NCBI RefSeq assembly: GCF_001653235.2
Contig: NC_035791.1
Location: 744,001-808,000 of the forward strand
Reading direction: 5' to 3'
Length of the DNA stretch: 64,000 nt
From: Pochonia chlamydosporia 170
Taxonomy: Eukaryota; Ascomycota; Sordariomycetes; Hypocreales; Clavicipitaceae
In this document: piece by piece, positions 24,128-35,344 of the stretch
Layout: each line of letters opens with the position of its first letter
Numbering within the stretch: position 1 is the stretch's first letter
Notes under the pieces: model-generated
Database searches by the model: none
Seen by the model: only the letters and a program-made list of their open reading frames with translations
Told to the model about the DNA's origin: nothing
Translations under genes and position numbers: made by a program

Positions 24128-25041
24128 ATGGCAGAACCCAAAATTATAAACCTTGTAAACCAACCTCTTTCGAATTTTCTATCACACGGAGCCTTAATTC
24201 TCTGCTCTAGTATCATTATCATTGTCCTCATATCTAATGCGTTAGAACGCTGGTTGTTTCGGGCATTCTATGGCCGCATCTGGTCCGATCTCCAACACGG
24301 ACAAAATGAGAGGCGTCGACGCTCATTCACTTACTTCCATCTTGGAACAATTATCAGGCTTGGGCTATTGTTTGTCGGGGCATATCCAGTGCTTGACTTC
24401 CTAGTCGGAAGGGCAGACCTCTCTGCCACCTTGCCTTCAAGACAAGGCCGTATTCGCATCACCATTGGTGACCTTTTATTTGTTATTGCTCATATTTACA
24501 GCGCTTATTATTTGTTTGAGCTTTGCTTCCGCACGAAATTCGCAAGTATCATCAACATAGCGCACCACATTGGCCTCTTGATCATCACACAGACGGCAAT
24601 AGTGCTGTTCGCAAACTTGAAGGAGCACCCGGAAGCAACTATGGAGTTTTACATGTGCATGGTATGGGGTAGGGAATTTTCCATCGTGCCTTTATAGTTC
24701 TTGGAATATTTGACTAATGGGTGAGAGTAGGTGCCTTTGACGTCGTCGTGGAACTACCTGTCTACACGGCGATGATACTATGGCGAATTCGAAACGATGA
24801 AAACCTACTATTGGCGCGCATGACATACTGTTGCTGTGTTTGGGTGCTGGTAGGAGCTACGACCGAAACAGTAGTCACCATCTACCTCCTCAGCCGATCG
24901 TGGTCTCTCTGGGGCATTACATGGCGAATCGTCACTCCGATAATATTCTCGTTATGGATTTCAACTCAACTTTACGGGGCCTACAGACTGTTCCAAATGG
25001 CTCAACATAGGCGTCGAAAACACCAACAGTATGAGGTGTAA
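24128..25041 (+). CDS. Multi-pass membrane protein, TLC-domain-like
   Basis: Two exons (24128-24668 and 24731-25041) give 283 aa in phase. About seven hydrophobic segments can be counted, starting with LILCSSIIIIVLISNALER. The central part, with HIYSAYYLFELCFRTKF followed by IAHHIGLLIITQTAIVLF, has the paired-histidine helix seen in TLC (TRAM/LAG1/CLN8) domains. The family includes ceramide synthases and lipid-sensing ER proteins. The protein lacks the longer Lag1 signature, so it is more likely an uncharacterised fungal TLC relative than a ceramide synthase. The ATG at 24128 was taken because the open upstream stretch has no other in-frame ATG. The tail is basic (RRRKHQQYEV). Confidence 0.65.
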
Positions 25042-26125
25042 AACTGTCTAGTCAGCTATGATAGAACCTGATGGGCAACATATTATAATAGAGCCTCGGT
25101 CAAATAGCATCAACAACGACGACAGGAGTCGAGGCAACACTCCCCAGGCAATAAAGCTGGCTGGCATTAGGTACTCGCCAATTCTCGTGTTCCTTATTGC
25201 TATGCTGAAATTTTTCCTTGGCACTGAGACTCAGCCTTGCATCGGATAATGACCGAGTTGATAATCGCGCCGAGCTTCGCCATGCAGAGTAGCAATGCCC
25301 GAGGCGCAGTGATATGACCCCCCGAGGTCATCATTCCCACTTCGGAAGCTCATTGGATCGCACTATTCAGGGGCAGTGTCAATCAAGAAGACATTTCGTT
25401 TTTGCGCATCATCTAAGTGTCTGGTTTTGCCCAATTTTGTCTGGACATGTGCTCAACAACGCACTATTCTCAAACACTACCAGGTGGGCCCACAGAGACA
25501 TCAAATCGATTGACCCTGATGGAGACTGGTGGCAATGGCGAACATTTTAACTTTGTTGATGTCCAAACGCCATAAAGCTTGGCACGGTTTATGCCGAAAT
25601 GCGGCGCAATGGCGGAGTTCCATGGCTGACGAACATTCCATGCATGAAGAAGCTTGTGTGGATACACCCGACTTGCAGCGATATGTGTATATTCCGTTGA
25701 GCAATCTACTACAATTTTAAATCAATTGCATTGACCGGTTAACTGTGACGGGGTAGACAATTGGGTGGCCAACCCTCGAAATTAGAAGCACTTACGCTGA
25801 TGATTGATAGAAGTAGGATCGAGTATCTAGAAGTGATTTACAATTAAGTGCGGCGCCAAAGTGCCCTATCTTCAATATGATGTGCACAGGGAGTCGCCTT
25901 CGGCTAGATAGAGGCGGGTCAAAATTCTGGAAAAGCTCATAAACCTCTTAATAAAAGCAACCTCTCTGCCTCATATTTCTTTGTACTGGGATAAATGGAC
26001 TTTAGGGTTTTTGTGTGAGCGGCTAAAGCTAGTAAGTCTCCGCTGCAAATTGTCTGCATCGCACATTGAGTCTGTTTGTGGAAAGATTCCAAACGGTTAA
26101 TGGAGCCACCCTGTTAGCCATCAGA
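25042..26125. other. Intergenic, no gene seen
   Basis: About 1.1 kb without a recognisable gene; short frames only. Confidence 0.5.
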
Positions 26126-26434
26126 TTAAGTAGTGTCAACAGGTGCAATTAGCCCTTCTCTCTGCATCAGTGAAGCGTTCCGTGTTGCTAAGGCAGATAA
26201 CCTACTAGTTGAATTGCCCAACAAAACGACACTAAACTGGCCAGTTGCCAACGATGCAGTCCAGGCTCTCTCATGAACAAATTTCGATCCTGCCTTGGAG
26301 ATCAAGTAATCTGCATTATTGGGCACTAATTGATCAGCTGGGCTAGTTATGATACCGCACTCAATAACTACATCGGCTTGGTGCTGAGCTAGTGGCGAGT
26401 TGCTAAGCGGTTTTGTGCCGGTTTTCCAGTTCAA
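26126..26434 (-). pseudogene. Fragment of a short-chain dehydrogenase/reductase
   Basis: A 102-residue frame contains DYLISKAGSKFVHERAW, which fits the catalytic YxxSK-x-G-x-x-F helix of retinol-dehydrogenase-like SDRs, then a strand-like FSVVLLGNSTSRL where the family has its PG(N)xxT loop. The Rossmann fold with its TGxxxGIG motif is absent on either side and the C-terminal substrate lobe is missing. Length is about a third of a functional SDR. Interpreted as a relic; an undetected spliced gene is possible but no N-terminal exon was found. Confidence 0.4.
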
Positions 26435-26721
26435 GACACTTCAGCTCAAGTCTCCAGCCAATGAGAATAAACCACCAGTTCTGAATATTGCCTCTATCAC
26501 ACGCCACAGCAAGCCGCATCTGGTCCAGAATGCCTCCTGACGATCTCAATTCAATTCAGACAATTTATTGAAAGTCTTTCAAGAATGTTTTCTCCTTCAT
26601 CTACTGCAGAAAAGAAAATCACAGAAGAAACGCGGAGTTGAAAGATTTGACGGTCGTCTGAAACCCCGTGTTCGCAATCATCACAAAAAATTCGAACCAG
26701 CTTTCCAGCCTATTCGACATC
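26435..26721. other. Upstream region of the CFEM gene
   Basis: No coding sequence supported; presumed promoter. Confidence 0.4.
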
Positions 26722-27971
26722 ATGAAGTTATTCTACATATTCTTGCTTCCTATAGCAGGCCTCGCCGTCGGCCAGGACATCAGTCTTCCCTCATGTGCGG
26801 TATGTTTATCTTCACTATGATTTGAATCAACCTGGTTCGTCTAACTCTTGTAACATTCCAGGGCACATGTATTGTGAGCGCGATTGCGAAAACTGGCTGC
26901 TCCAGCGCCGACCTCGCCTGTTTTTGCTCAGGCGATGGGCTTGTCAAATTAAAAGCAGCACTTACACCATGCTTGATTAGCAGCTGCAGCGCAAGTGATC
27001 TCGTCAAAGCGGAAGCCTCATTCAACAGCACATGTGCTGGAGTTGTTGGCTCTCCTGCCTCTGCAAGTTCCTCTAGTATCGCTTCCAGTACCACGATTCA
27101 ATCATCGAGTAGCTCTCAAGCGCCAGCGACGAGCTCGAGTTCCAGTTCCAGTTCATCCTCGCAAGCCGCCGTCGTTCAGACAACATCACCCTCTCCGTCT
27201 ACGTCCGATGCGACATCTTCACAAACCTCAAGCCCGAATACCGAGACAAATACCCCCTCTCCGACTCCAACACCAGCATCCGGGGGCTCAGGCTTGTCAA
27301 CGGGCGCCATAGCGGGAATTGTAGTTGGTATTTTGGCAGTTATTGGGCTACTATTGGGAGCATTTTTGCTCTACAGACGGAGACGGCAGGCCCCAAAAAC
27401 AGCCCAAGGAGGCTCAAACTTACTGATGGAGGAAGAAAAGGGATTTGGGCAGATTGTACCCGGGCATAATGAGCTCGCTGGTGCTTCGACGATAGTCCCT
27501 CCGATTACAGACGACAAAACTTTCGGTGCGACCAAAGAAGAGAAGGGTAATCCAGTGGAGATTGGTCCTGTGGAACGGGGTCCTGGAGAGCTTGAAGGGG
27601 AAGTCGCACACGAGATTGATTCAAACGGCAGACAAAACCTTGAGCCTGTTGAGGCTGAAGCTGCTATGCCGGCGGAGATTGACTCCCACCCCAGAGAGCA
27701 ATTGAGTGCGCTAGAATTACCGGCAAACATTCCAGCTGTTATGCCTGAGTCTTCTCGGATCCCTCACACCGAGACACAAGGAATTCAAGAGACGGGCGGC
27801 CATTCGAACGAGGCTGCTACAGGTTCAGAGGCCCAGCACGCATCAGAGCTAGAGGAGCTTCGAAGAAAGGAGGCCGAGTTAGAGAAGGAGAGACAGTACA
27901 TTCAACGAATACAAGAGATTGAAGCAGAGAAGGCACATCTACGGAAAAGAATGGCAGAGCTGAACAAGTAA
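26722..27971 (+). CDS. CFEM-domain membrane protein
   Basis: Two exons (26722-26799 and 26862-27971) make 395 aa. The first exon is a signal peptide (FYIFLLPIAGLAVG) that ends at LPSCA. The CFEM domain then shows the eight expected cysteines: PSC, GTC, KTGC, DLAC-FC, TPC, SSC and STC. A Ser/Thr-rich stalk of about 90 residues, likely heavily O-glycosylated, leads to a transmembrane helix (GAIAGIVVGILAVIGLLLGA) followed by the stop-transfer cluster YRRRR. The cytosolic part of about 200 residues is Glu/Pro-rich and ends in a charged coiled coil (ELEELRRKEAELEKERQY). CFEM proteins bind heme or act in surface sensing and adhesion. The single TM with a long tail suggests a receptor-like role rather than a GPI-anchored heme carrier. 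Confidence 0.88.
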
Positions 27972-28849
27972 TATTGGATTCCAAGGGATCGAAACTAGGG
28001 CGCTTTCTCAACACAAGTTAGTAACATATATGTACATTGTAGAATACAACAGCTTTGCAGAAGATGTTTCACCGGTCAACTTGCTTGTGAAATTAGGGTA
28101 CGTGTCTTTCCACCATATGGTCTCTTTACCTGACAACGCTGGAAGAAACATTAGCCCAATTGGAAATGACTTCAATGGTGTGCAAGCAAGTTTTCCCAAG
28201 CCGTTGACAAGAATGTCATGGTGGCTTTCATGTGAAAGTCGAATTATATTATCGTCGTCACACAGGTCTGATCTCTTTAAAGCTTGTGGCGCAAATTAGC
28301 CAACTTTGAGTGGCTCTTTCGGTATAATCTGAATCAAAGATCGCGGGGTTCGGATGCAATTGCGGGGGGAATTATCACAATCCCCAATCATTTCGTACTC
28401 GTATTCGGAGCGGTGATCTGCATCTAGGATACGTCAACCAATGAACCCTTTGGGCACTGATATTTGGCATGTCTTTCATGTTTCAACTTCCATTATACCC
28501 CCTAACTTTTCATCGCTGTGCGTCACGTCAGCCGGATCATGCGAATCCGACATCTCCTCAAAACCGTTATAGCTTGCTGATGAAGATGTGCCGAGGTTCC
28601 TTCAGACGGGGCAGCCGTTGACTTACACAGAATGATGGACAGTTATGTCTCCCTGACTGTGCTTGCCGGCAATCGTAGTATCTAATTCAGAAATCCTTTG
28701 CCACATGATGCTTCAATTTTGTCCGAATCTGACTTGACATTATCCCGAAGTCCCGGCCGTAAGAAGTATAAACCATGGCGATTCAGACCGCGGAACGAAG
28801 AGCCTCAAAGTTGATTCTTGAGACATAGAACCAATGGTATACATGGACG
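27972..28849. other. Intergenic, no gene seen
   Basis: Holds the 3' region of the CFEM gene and the promoter of the MpaB-like gene; no recognisable coding sequence. Confidence 0.5.
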
Positions 28850-30347
28850 ATGATCAGTATGCTTAGCTCTGTTCAACTGCGTCTATGGGGACCTGGTGCT
28901 GCCGGCCTCCCAAGCTGGCCTGCGATCATAGCCGTCGTCATCGTCGTTTACATCTCCATTTGTTCTTTTCTACGCTTCCGACAACTATCAAAGATACGAT
29001 CACGTCATAAATTTCCTGATCGTGCAGCATGCAGTCGCATGACGGGCACAGATGCCCAAGCAATAATCGAAAGCGCCTATACTTATGAGTTTCCTTTATT
29101 CTTCGGCTTGTCCTTGACTTACGCCCTATTTAAGGTTAGTTCCAGTCGCCTGTACGGGCCATGCACGGATACTAAAAGTAACCCGACAAGACATTTGCCA
29201 TTGAAGATATTGCGAAGCTACTCAACTCGTCAAGTGATCTTGGCAAAGTTCGCAACACGTCGAAACGGTAATTTACATCTATGTGGACTTCTGGTTGCCA
29301 AAAGGGAAGCTAACTGGGGCTCAGATTTGAAGACACTGGCATTCTATTTGCATGGTGGGTTTACCTTGCTGCTGTGTAACACGAATTAGGACTATCATTG
29401 ACTCGTCGGCAGTTTCATGCTGTTTCCCCCAACTTCACCTCAGCTCCAAGAGGCCGTCGCACGAATGAACTTTTTGCACTCGCCATACATAAAGTCCGGA
29501 AAGATACAGAATCAAGATTTACTATACGTCCTTTACACATCTATGGTGGAGCCAGTGCGATTCATACGACTTTACGAGTGGCGACACCTTACAGAGATGG
29601 AGATCGCTGCCCAGGGAACACTCTGGAAACACATTGGCGACATGATGGGTATTGACTACATGGAGCAACTAGGCCGAAACACTTGGATGGATGGGATAGA
29701 GTTTATGGAAGATGTTGAACAGTGGGCTAGGGGATACGAAAAGAATCGCCTCCAGCCCTCTCCGTCAAGTCAGCGCCTTGCTCAAGTGCAACTGGACATG
29801 GTACTGTCGATATTTCCAACAGTCATGCAGCCTCTTATGTGTCAAATGGGCCTGGCTATTATGGGAGAAAGAATGCGCCATGCTTTCAGGTATAAGTTCC
29901 TATGGCAAACTACTCATTGCTCGCAGGCCTGACAAGATACATAGTCTACCAGAACCGGGATTGGGCGTTTCAGCGCTTACTTTCACACTAATGTGGTTGC
30001 GATGGGTATTGATTCGTTTCCTTCTTCCTCCGCGCTTATTCGCTCTTAGATATGTTTCTAAGCCTGATACCAAGACTGGCCTGATGCACAGCACGCACTA
30101 CATCAAGGAGCCATGGTATAATGAACCAACGTTTTGGGCCAGATGGGGACCAATGTCCTGGATTACAAGGGCAGTGGGCGGCATGTTGCCCGGCGATGGT
30201 GGTGCTGAGATGAAGCCAGATGGTTTTGTGTTTGAAGATATTGGTCCTCCGAACAGGATGGGAAAGGGCGTGAATGAAGGCAAACAGATGGCTGCTGCGG
30301 TTCGAGAAGCGGCTGCTGTGAATGGTGGCTGTCCATTCACCATGTAA
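28850..30347 (+). CDS. MpaB-type membrane-bound oxygenase (DUF2236-like)
   Basis: Five exons (28850-29134, 29191-29267, 29325-29354, 29413-29889, 29927-30347) join in phase to 429 aa; the third exon is only 30 bp. An N-terminal membrane segment (IIAVVIVVYISICSFL) is followed by SRMTGTDAQAIIESAYTYEFP, the conserved stretch LHSPYIKSGKIQNQDLLYVL, EPVRFIRLYEWRHLT-ME, and the downstream helix WKHIGDMMGIDY. This order is that of the ER-bound oxygenase MpaB family, whose founding fungal member cleaves a farnesyl chain during mycophenolic acid synthesis; latex-clearing proteins are distant relatives. A second hydrophobic segment lies near LTFTLMWLRWVLIRFLL. Substrate is unknown. The exon 4 start (TTTCATG at 29413) is the least certain junction. 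Confidence 0.8.
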
Positions 30348-30416
30348 ACAAGCTTAGTGTATGCGGTACGCTTCGATTTAAGCAGTCTGTTTTGTTTCGA
30401 TGAGATACAACTTTGC

Positions 30417-31304
30417 CTAGCAAACTAACAGTTGAAACACCAAAACAAGTTCAATCTTCGGCATAGCCTTCAAAGTCTCTCTCACCCAAGTATGCTCTCG
30501 GCGGAATCCCTCCAAAACTCCACCAGGTGCAATAATGAGAGGCGACTCATCCATCTTCCCATCCGCGTCCTTGTTATCCATCATGAAACACTGCAGCCAC
30601 AAGTCCTCAACCATGTTGCGAACAGCACGAGTTCGCACCGTAGACGAACAAGCTGCTAGAGCAGGAGCCTCTCCGAGAAGGTGCTGCGAAAGGCCATTTT
30701 GGAAGTTCGTTTTCTGATAAACTGGTTGAAAATTGGCCAGTTTATCCAGCATTTGTACTTCTCCCGGCTTCACCATGGCAAATCTATTCTCCGCCCACAA
30801 CCCAAATATCCCCAGTTCAATTGCCTGCTCATACGTCATTTCCACTTTGAACTGGTCCTCGCAAACGATGAGATGCGCGAGATGATCATTTATGAGGAAA
30901 CCAGAATGAAAGGCGCGACCTGGTCGCCGGCGATGCCATGGAATATAAAGTGCGACGGCCGGGGCTGCAGCTGCCACGCTCATGACATGGTTTCTGTGAG
31001 TTGCTAAACTTGGTTTGAACAGCCCGTCAATGTAAATGATGTCGCGGGGGCAATTGATCCATGTTCTGCCTTTGTGGAAATCGGTGATATTGTCGTAATA
31101 CCGTCCATCTTTCAAGGCAACCTTTCGAGCTTCTCGACAGACTCGAGCTATTTGCGGTGGGCCACAGACACCAGGAACGTGATGTTTAACCTGATTAGAC
31201 TGCTGGATAGTCAGCAAACTTTCGTTTGTAGTTCGCAAACATCGTGGGATACAGAGGTCCCAGATGGCTAGACGTATTTCCGGTGGCAATGACGCGAAGC
31301 TCAT
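30417..31304 (-). CDS. 2EXR-domain protein
   Basis: A single-exon gene of 295 aa that ends 69 bp from the convergent MpaB-like gene. It opens with SFASLPPEIRLAIWDLCIP, the F-x-x-LP-x-E-I/L-R-x-x-I-W signature of the 2EXR domain that is abundant in ascomycetes and resembles an F-box-like helical motif. The rest includes PQIARVCREARKVAL and WINCPRDIIYIDG, both family-typical. Molecular function is unknown for the family. The ATG at 31304 was selected because the signature begins immediately after it and no upstream in-frame ATG exists. Confidence 0.85.
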   Translation of the reverse strand: MSFASLPPEIRLAIWDLCIPRCLRTTNESLLTIQQSNQVKHHVPGVCGPPQIARVCREARKVALKDGRYYDNITDFHKGRTWINCPRDIIYIDGLFKPSLATHRNHVMSVAAAAPAVALYIPWHRRRPGRAFHSGFLINDHLAHLIVCEDQFKVEMTYEQAIELGIFGLWAENRFAMVKPGEVQMLDKLANFQPVYQKTNFQNGLSQHLLGEAPALAACSSTVRTRAVRNMVEDLWLQCFMMDNKDADGKMDESPLIIAPGGVLEGFRREHTWVRETLKAMPKIELVLVFQLLVC

Positions 31305-31874
31305 GATGGCGAGAATTGCGAGCAAAACTTTTCCAAATTCGTATGGCTGGCATGTTGGGGTAAGTAGTCGCGTGAAATGGTGGCTGTTTCTGCGGTCAGG
31401 GAGAGTGTTGAGAAATGTAACTGTGTGAATGGCTGTGCATTAGGCTGCATCGACGGCAAGGCTTGAGGCTGAACTGGCAGTAGCCCTCGAAATGAACAGA
31501 ACAACTTTTGCTATCATTGTCATTAGTCATTACATGCTCTCAAGAGTTCATGGCAACATACGCAGAGGGATGAGTGTTGCCAACTGCTTACCGCGTGATA
31601 CTACACTTTTATATTGACCATGCAGCTTTTCGAATACCTTATCGGAATATAAAGCTGGTTTCGGTTTTCAAGAATTAGCTTTATGCGGCTAAATGATGAC
31701 GCCGTTCCAAGATCAACAAACATCCATGAATCGCCATCGCGCGTCATCATGCTCACATCTTTCATTAAATTGTGCGATGTTTAAATCGGCGCAGTACTTC
31801 TAACGACTATCTATAGGTACGATTTCAACCCGTAATATGTCGTCGTCAATTTGCACAAGTCCTAGCAGTTAGTT
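31305..31874. other. Intergenic, no gene seen
   Basis: Contains the promoter of the 2EXR gene and the 3' flank of the serine hydrolase gene. Confidence 0.5.
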
Positions 31875-33095
31875 TTATGACTTCTGTTCCTCTTTCCAGG
31901 CAGCATATTTGCGATAGATGTCCTTCCTAAATACTTGCTTCAGCTCCGTCACCAACGGCATATCCAGAGGCAACGCAGCTTGAACGGCCACCACGCCACA
32001 CAAATCATTTTTACGATCAATAAACCACGTCAGAGTCATTCCACCACCCCACGAAAGCGTATGAGAGCCAAACCAACCATCCACATCCTCCAAAGTGAGA
32101 AGCCCCCCAAGTCCATAGCCCATTTTCGTATCAGCATCAACGCCAATTCGGAAGAAAATACCTCCCGGACCAGCCAGCGCGGCTTGATGGCCAGGCGTCG
32201 CCTCGGGTGCAAGATGGTCTTGGAACATATTGTCCACCGTTTCGGGTTTCAGTAACTTTCCATCGTTAGCAAGCAGGGACTGCAAAACCTTGGCGTAGTC
32301 GATAGCCGGCATGAAGAGTCCATGCCCGCCAAAGTCTCCCTTTCCACGCAAGTTCATGTCGCCGCGACCGCCTAAGACAGCAAGGCCAACAGCCTCGGTA
32401 TCATCGGGGTTGAGATCAACAAGCCGAGTTCGCAGGTCTTCGCGAGTAACGGGGTAGAATTGGGCATCTTTTGAACCAAGTGGTGCCAAGATGCGCTCAA
32501 GGACATGCTCGCCCAATGTGCGGCCCGTCACTCGTTCAACAATACGACCAGCCCAATCCAGGCCAGGTCCATACATCCATCCCGCGCCTGGTTGATGAGC
32601 GAGCGGGTAAACGAAGAGATCTTCTACGGTCTTCTGCTGGTCAAACGTTGGAGGAGAGAACTTCTCTCGCCACTTCCCGATCGGAGGGGCTAAGAAGTCG
32701 TATGCAGTCCCGGCGCTGTGAGTGAGCAACATCTCTAGAGTTATGGGACGCTCTGCTGGCTCGAGAATGGGCGTCTCATCATCTTCAGAGAACCCTTTGA
32801 GGACCTGTTTGGCCCCGAGCTCAGGTGCAATGGTGGACAGGTCGCCGTCGAGAGTCAGGAGACCATCTTCAACACATTGTAGGCTGGCAATTGAGGCAAT
32901 CAACTTGGTGGCGGAAGCCAGGAAAAGAACGTCGTCCAACTGTTGTGGGCGTTTCTCTCCGGAGAGAAGAGTGCGCTCACCAAGAGCCTTGTTGTAAACG
33001 AAATTCCCTCCTGCATCAGTGGCGCAAATGACAGCTCCATTGATCTTGCCAGAGGCAATGGCCGCTTCAAAGCTGGTTTCAATGTCGCTGGCCAT
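31875..33095 (-). CDS. Beta-lactamase-fold serine hydrolase (EstB/LovD type)
   Basis: An intronless gene of 406 aa. The class C beta-lactamase/transesterase catalytic pair is S61-A-T-K64 (SATK), and Y175 in GWMYGPGLDW fits the second catalytic element YxN/YxG. A third block, HTLSWGGGMTLTWFID, corresponds to the conserved HTG/WGG region near the C-terminus. There is no signal peptide, so it should be cytosolic, as are LovD-like acyltransferases, which move acyl groups onto natural-product alcohols, and EstB-like esterases. It lies between a 2EXR gene and a FAD monooxygenase gene, all on the minus strand, so it may serve a metabolic function, but no core synthase is adjacent. Substrate unknown. 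Confidence 0.88.
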   Translation of the reverse strand: MASDIETSFEAAIASGKINGAVICATDAGGNFVYNKALGERTLLSGEKRPQQLDDVLFLASATKLIASIASLQCVEDGLLTLDGDLSTIAPELGAKQVLKGFSEDDETPILEPAERPITLEMLLTHSAGTAYDFLAPPIGKWREKFSPPTFDQQKTVEDLFVYPLAHQPGAGWMYGPGLDWAGRIVERVTGRTLGEHVLERILAPLGSKDAQFYPVTREDLRTRLVDLNPDDTEAVGLAVLGGRGDMNLRGKGDFGGHGLFMPAIDYAKVLQSLLANDGKLLKPETVDNMFQDHLAPEATPGHQAALAGPGGIFFRIGVDADTKMGYGLGGLLTLEDVDGWFGSHTLSWGGGMTLTWFIDRKNDLCGVVAVQAALPLDMPLVTELKQVFRKDIYRKYAAWKEEQKS

Positions 33096-33853
33096 GATGA
33101 GGGAATATCAGTGTATGCTGAGAGAAATGACTTGAGAGTTACGGAATTGGCGGGGTAATCACAACTCTTGTATGTCCTTTAGGCAACAAGATGTAATCGT
33201 CAGACAAAAGACAGTTGCTGTGCTTTTGAGCTTTATGTCCGCCAACTCCGCACAAAATACACTAACATGGTCTGATGCAGCAACATCATCGATCTAACCA
33301 TTGACTTTCATGGTCGCTGGAGACAGATCCACATTGTGTCAGTTTCGGGGTGTCGTCTCCATAGCTACAGTATATATGGGCTTAGACTCTGTCGGTGCGA
33401 AAGTTTGTTGATGAACATGCAAGTTTCTAGGATATTATTCTTCGTTTACGGGTTATCGTCATGACAGAATGCGCTCGCAATGTGGAACTATTGAAAGCAA
33501 GATCAGGAAACTTGAATTTGTTGTAATGACGCTGTCATACTATTAAATAACCGATTAAAAAAATGACCACCGAGTCTTTCGACCTGGCAAAAGGGAACAA
33601 AATCATGCATTTCCTTCAAACCGGCATCAACTTCTCCCAACATCCGCCTATCTCAGAGGAAGTAATCCTTGAAACTCCCTCACTCTGTCACTTATGTCTT
33701 AGGAGAGCGTTACGATAAACAGTCATATTGCCGCAGTAAACTATTCTATGAGACTTAACAACTAATTAGCAGTCTCTCAACACAGAAGAAAATTTGTACA
33801 TCAAGTATACCATATACAATCAAATATGACAAAGACCACAACACTCCCAGCAA
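33096..33853. other. Intergenic, no gene seen
   Basis: Upstream region of the serine hydrolase gene and 3' flank of the monooxygenase gene. Confidence 0.5.
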
Positions 33854-35344
33854 TCAAAAAAGTCTTTCGTAAGTGTTGTACAACAAACTTACACGGCTCC
33901 CGTCATTCGGATACTCAGACCGATGACTGATTAACGATGATGCTGTTGCCACAGTCCTGAACGGCTCTTTCGTCTTGATAAAGTTGAACCTTGGGCATTT
34001 CGCCATCATCGAGGCACTCTTACGCCACAAGTAGTTTTGAACCGCATCCCACGACAACATCCTATGCACAATCCTAGACAATGGGCTCGACGTAACAGAC
34101 AAGCCAGTCACCTTACCAGACACACGACCGCATTCTTTGACAACTGGAATACGCTGATGCTGGTAGGTTCGAAGCGCGTCGGCCAGCTCGTCGTCCTGTT
34201 GGCTCATTCCACCCATCTTCGCCGGCGTTGTGTCATGTTCTGCAAGCACTTTCCGCAGCTCGTTCACAAGGGCAACGACATCAAAGATGCCGTGGTTCAC
34301 TCCTGAACCAATACTAGGTGTGACCTGGTGGGCTGCATCGCCTGCCAGCACAATCTTTCCGTAACCCCAGTGCTTGAGGACGCCCTCTGGCATGCTGGTC
34401 ATTCCGGACTCGATACAGTTGTCGAATGCTGTTTGCAGCGTGAGCTTTTCCCCCGGAACAATAACTAAATCACTGCAACTGTCGACAAAGGATTCGATAT
34501 AGTTTTCATCGAACAAGATTTTCTCCTTTTTCGGTAAGTCGTTCTTCTTGTATGCTGTAAGGGTAGCTCTGTCTCTTCCAACAAAAAGTTGCACCGCGAT
34601 ATTTTTACCATGCACCTCAAATGCATCTCCGGCTCGCAAGGTGTCACAGATACTGGGGGGGAAGGCCATCCAAAGCGCATTGTATCTCGACTTGAATGGG
34701 CGTTCCTTGTTTACAAAAGCAAGGGGACCGCAGCGTAACTTTTTCTTGCATGCTGCATCAAGGGCGAGTTTTCGCATTTCTTCGCGCACTCTGCTGTCAA
34801 CGCCGTCTGCGCCGATAACCATGCCACCAGTATATGTCGTATTGTCACGACAAGTCACCCTGACGAAGCCACCAGGATGGAGTTCTAAATTCGTGACCTT
34901 CTTATTCAAATACACTTTCCTTTTGGAATGTTTCGAAAGATGGTTGAACAGGATTTCCGAAAGCTTCGTTCGTGGTACGAGCAGGGGATATTGTCCGAAC
35001 CTGCGCTAACATTAGCATACGCCTTGGCAAGTTGGCACATCTTGTACTGACCTTTTTCGGTAGTTTATAAACCAGTTCATCTCTCCGATATCTCGCCCCT
35101 TATGGTCTACGCGAGACAATGAGCGCAGTCGAGTACTAGCTTTTCGAATGTCCTCAAGAACCCCAAGCTGTGACAACGCGCGTAGAGCTGGAGGCAAGAG
35201 AACCAAGTCACCCCCTTCTCCTACCGCAACATTGTCCTTTTTTTCCAGAAGCACGAAGTCAATACCTGCCTTTTCAAACGCAAGGGCTGTAGCGAGTCCG
35301 ACTGGACCGCCGCCAATGATGATTATCGGTTCGAGTTGTGACAT
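33854..35344 (-). CDS. FAD-dependent monooxygenase (group A type)
   Basis: Two exons (35052-35344 and 33854-35000) join in phase to 479 aa. The N-terminus carries the FAD-binding GGGPVG (11-16) and a typical strand ending FVLLEKK. The middle has the DG motif GADGVDSRVR that contacts both FAD and NADPH. The third signature is LAGDAAHQVTPSIGSGVNHG, the GD motif that binds the flavin ribityl chain. All three are intact, so it should be an active hydroxylase or epoxidase of the aromatic hydroxylase superfamily, which includes many secondary-metabolite enzymes. A basic, less conserved tail follows. No signal or membrane anchor is evident except a weak hydrophobic stretch near the C-terminus. Confidence 0.9.
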
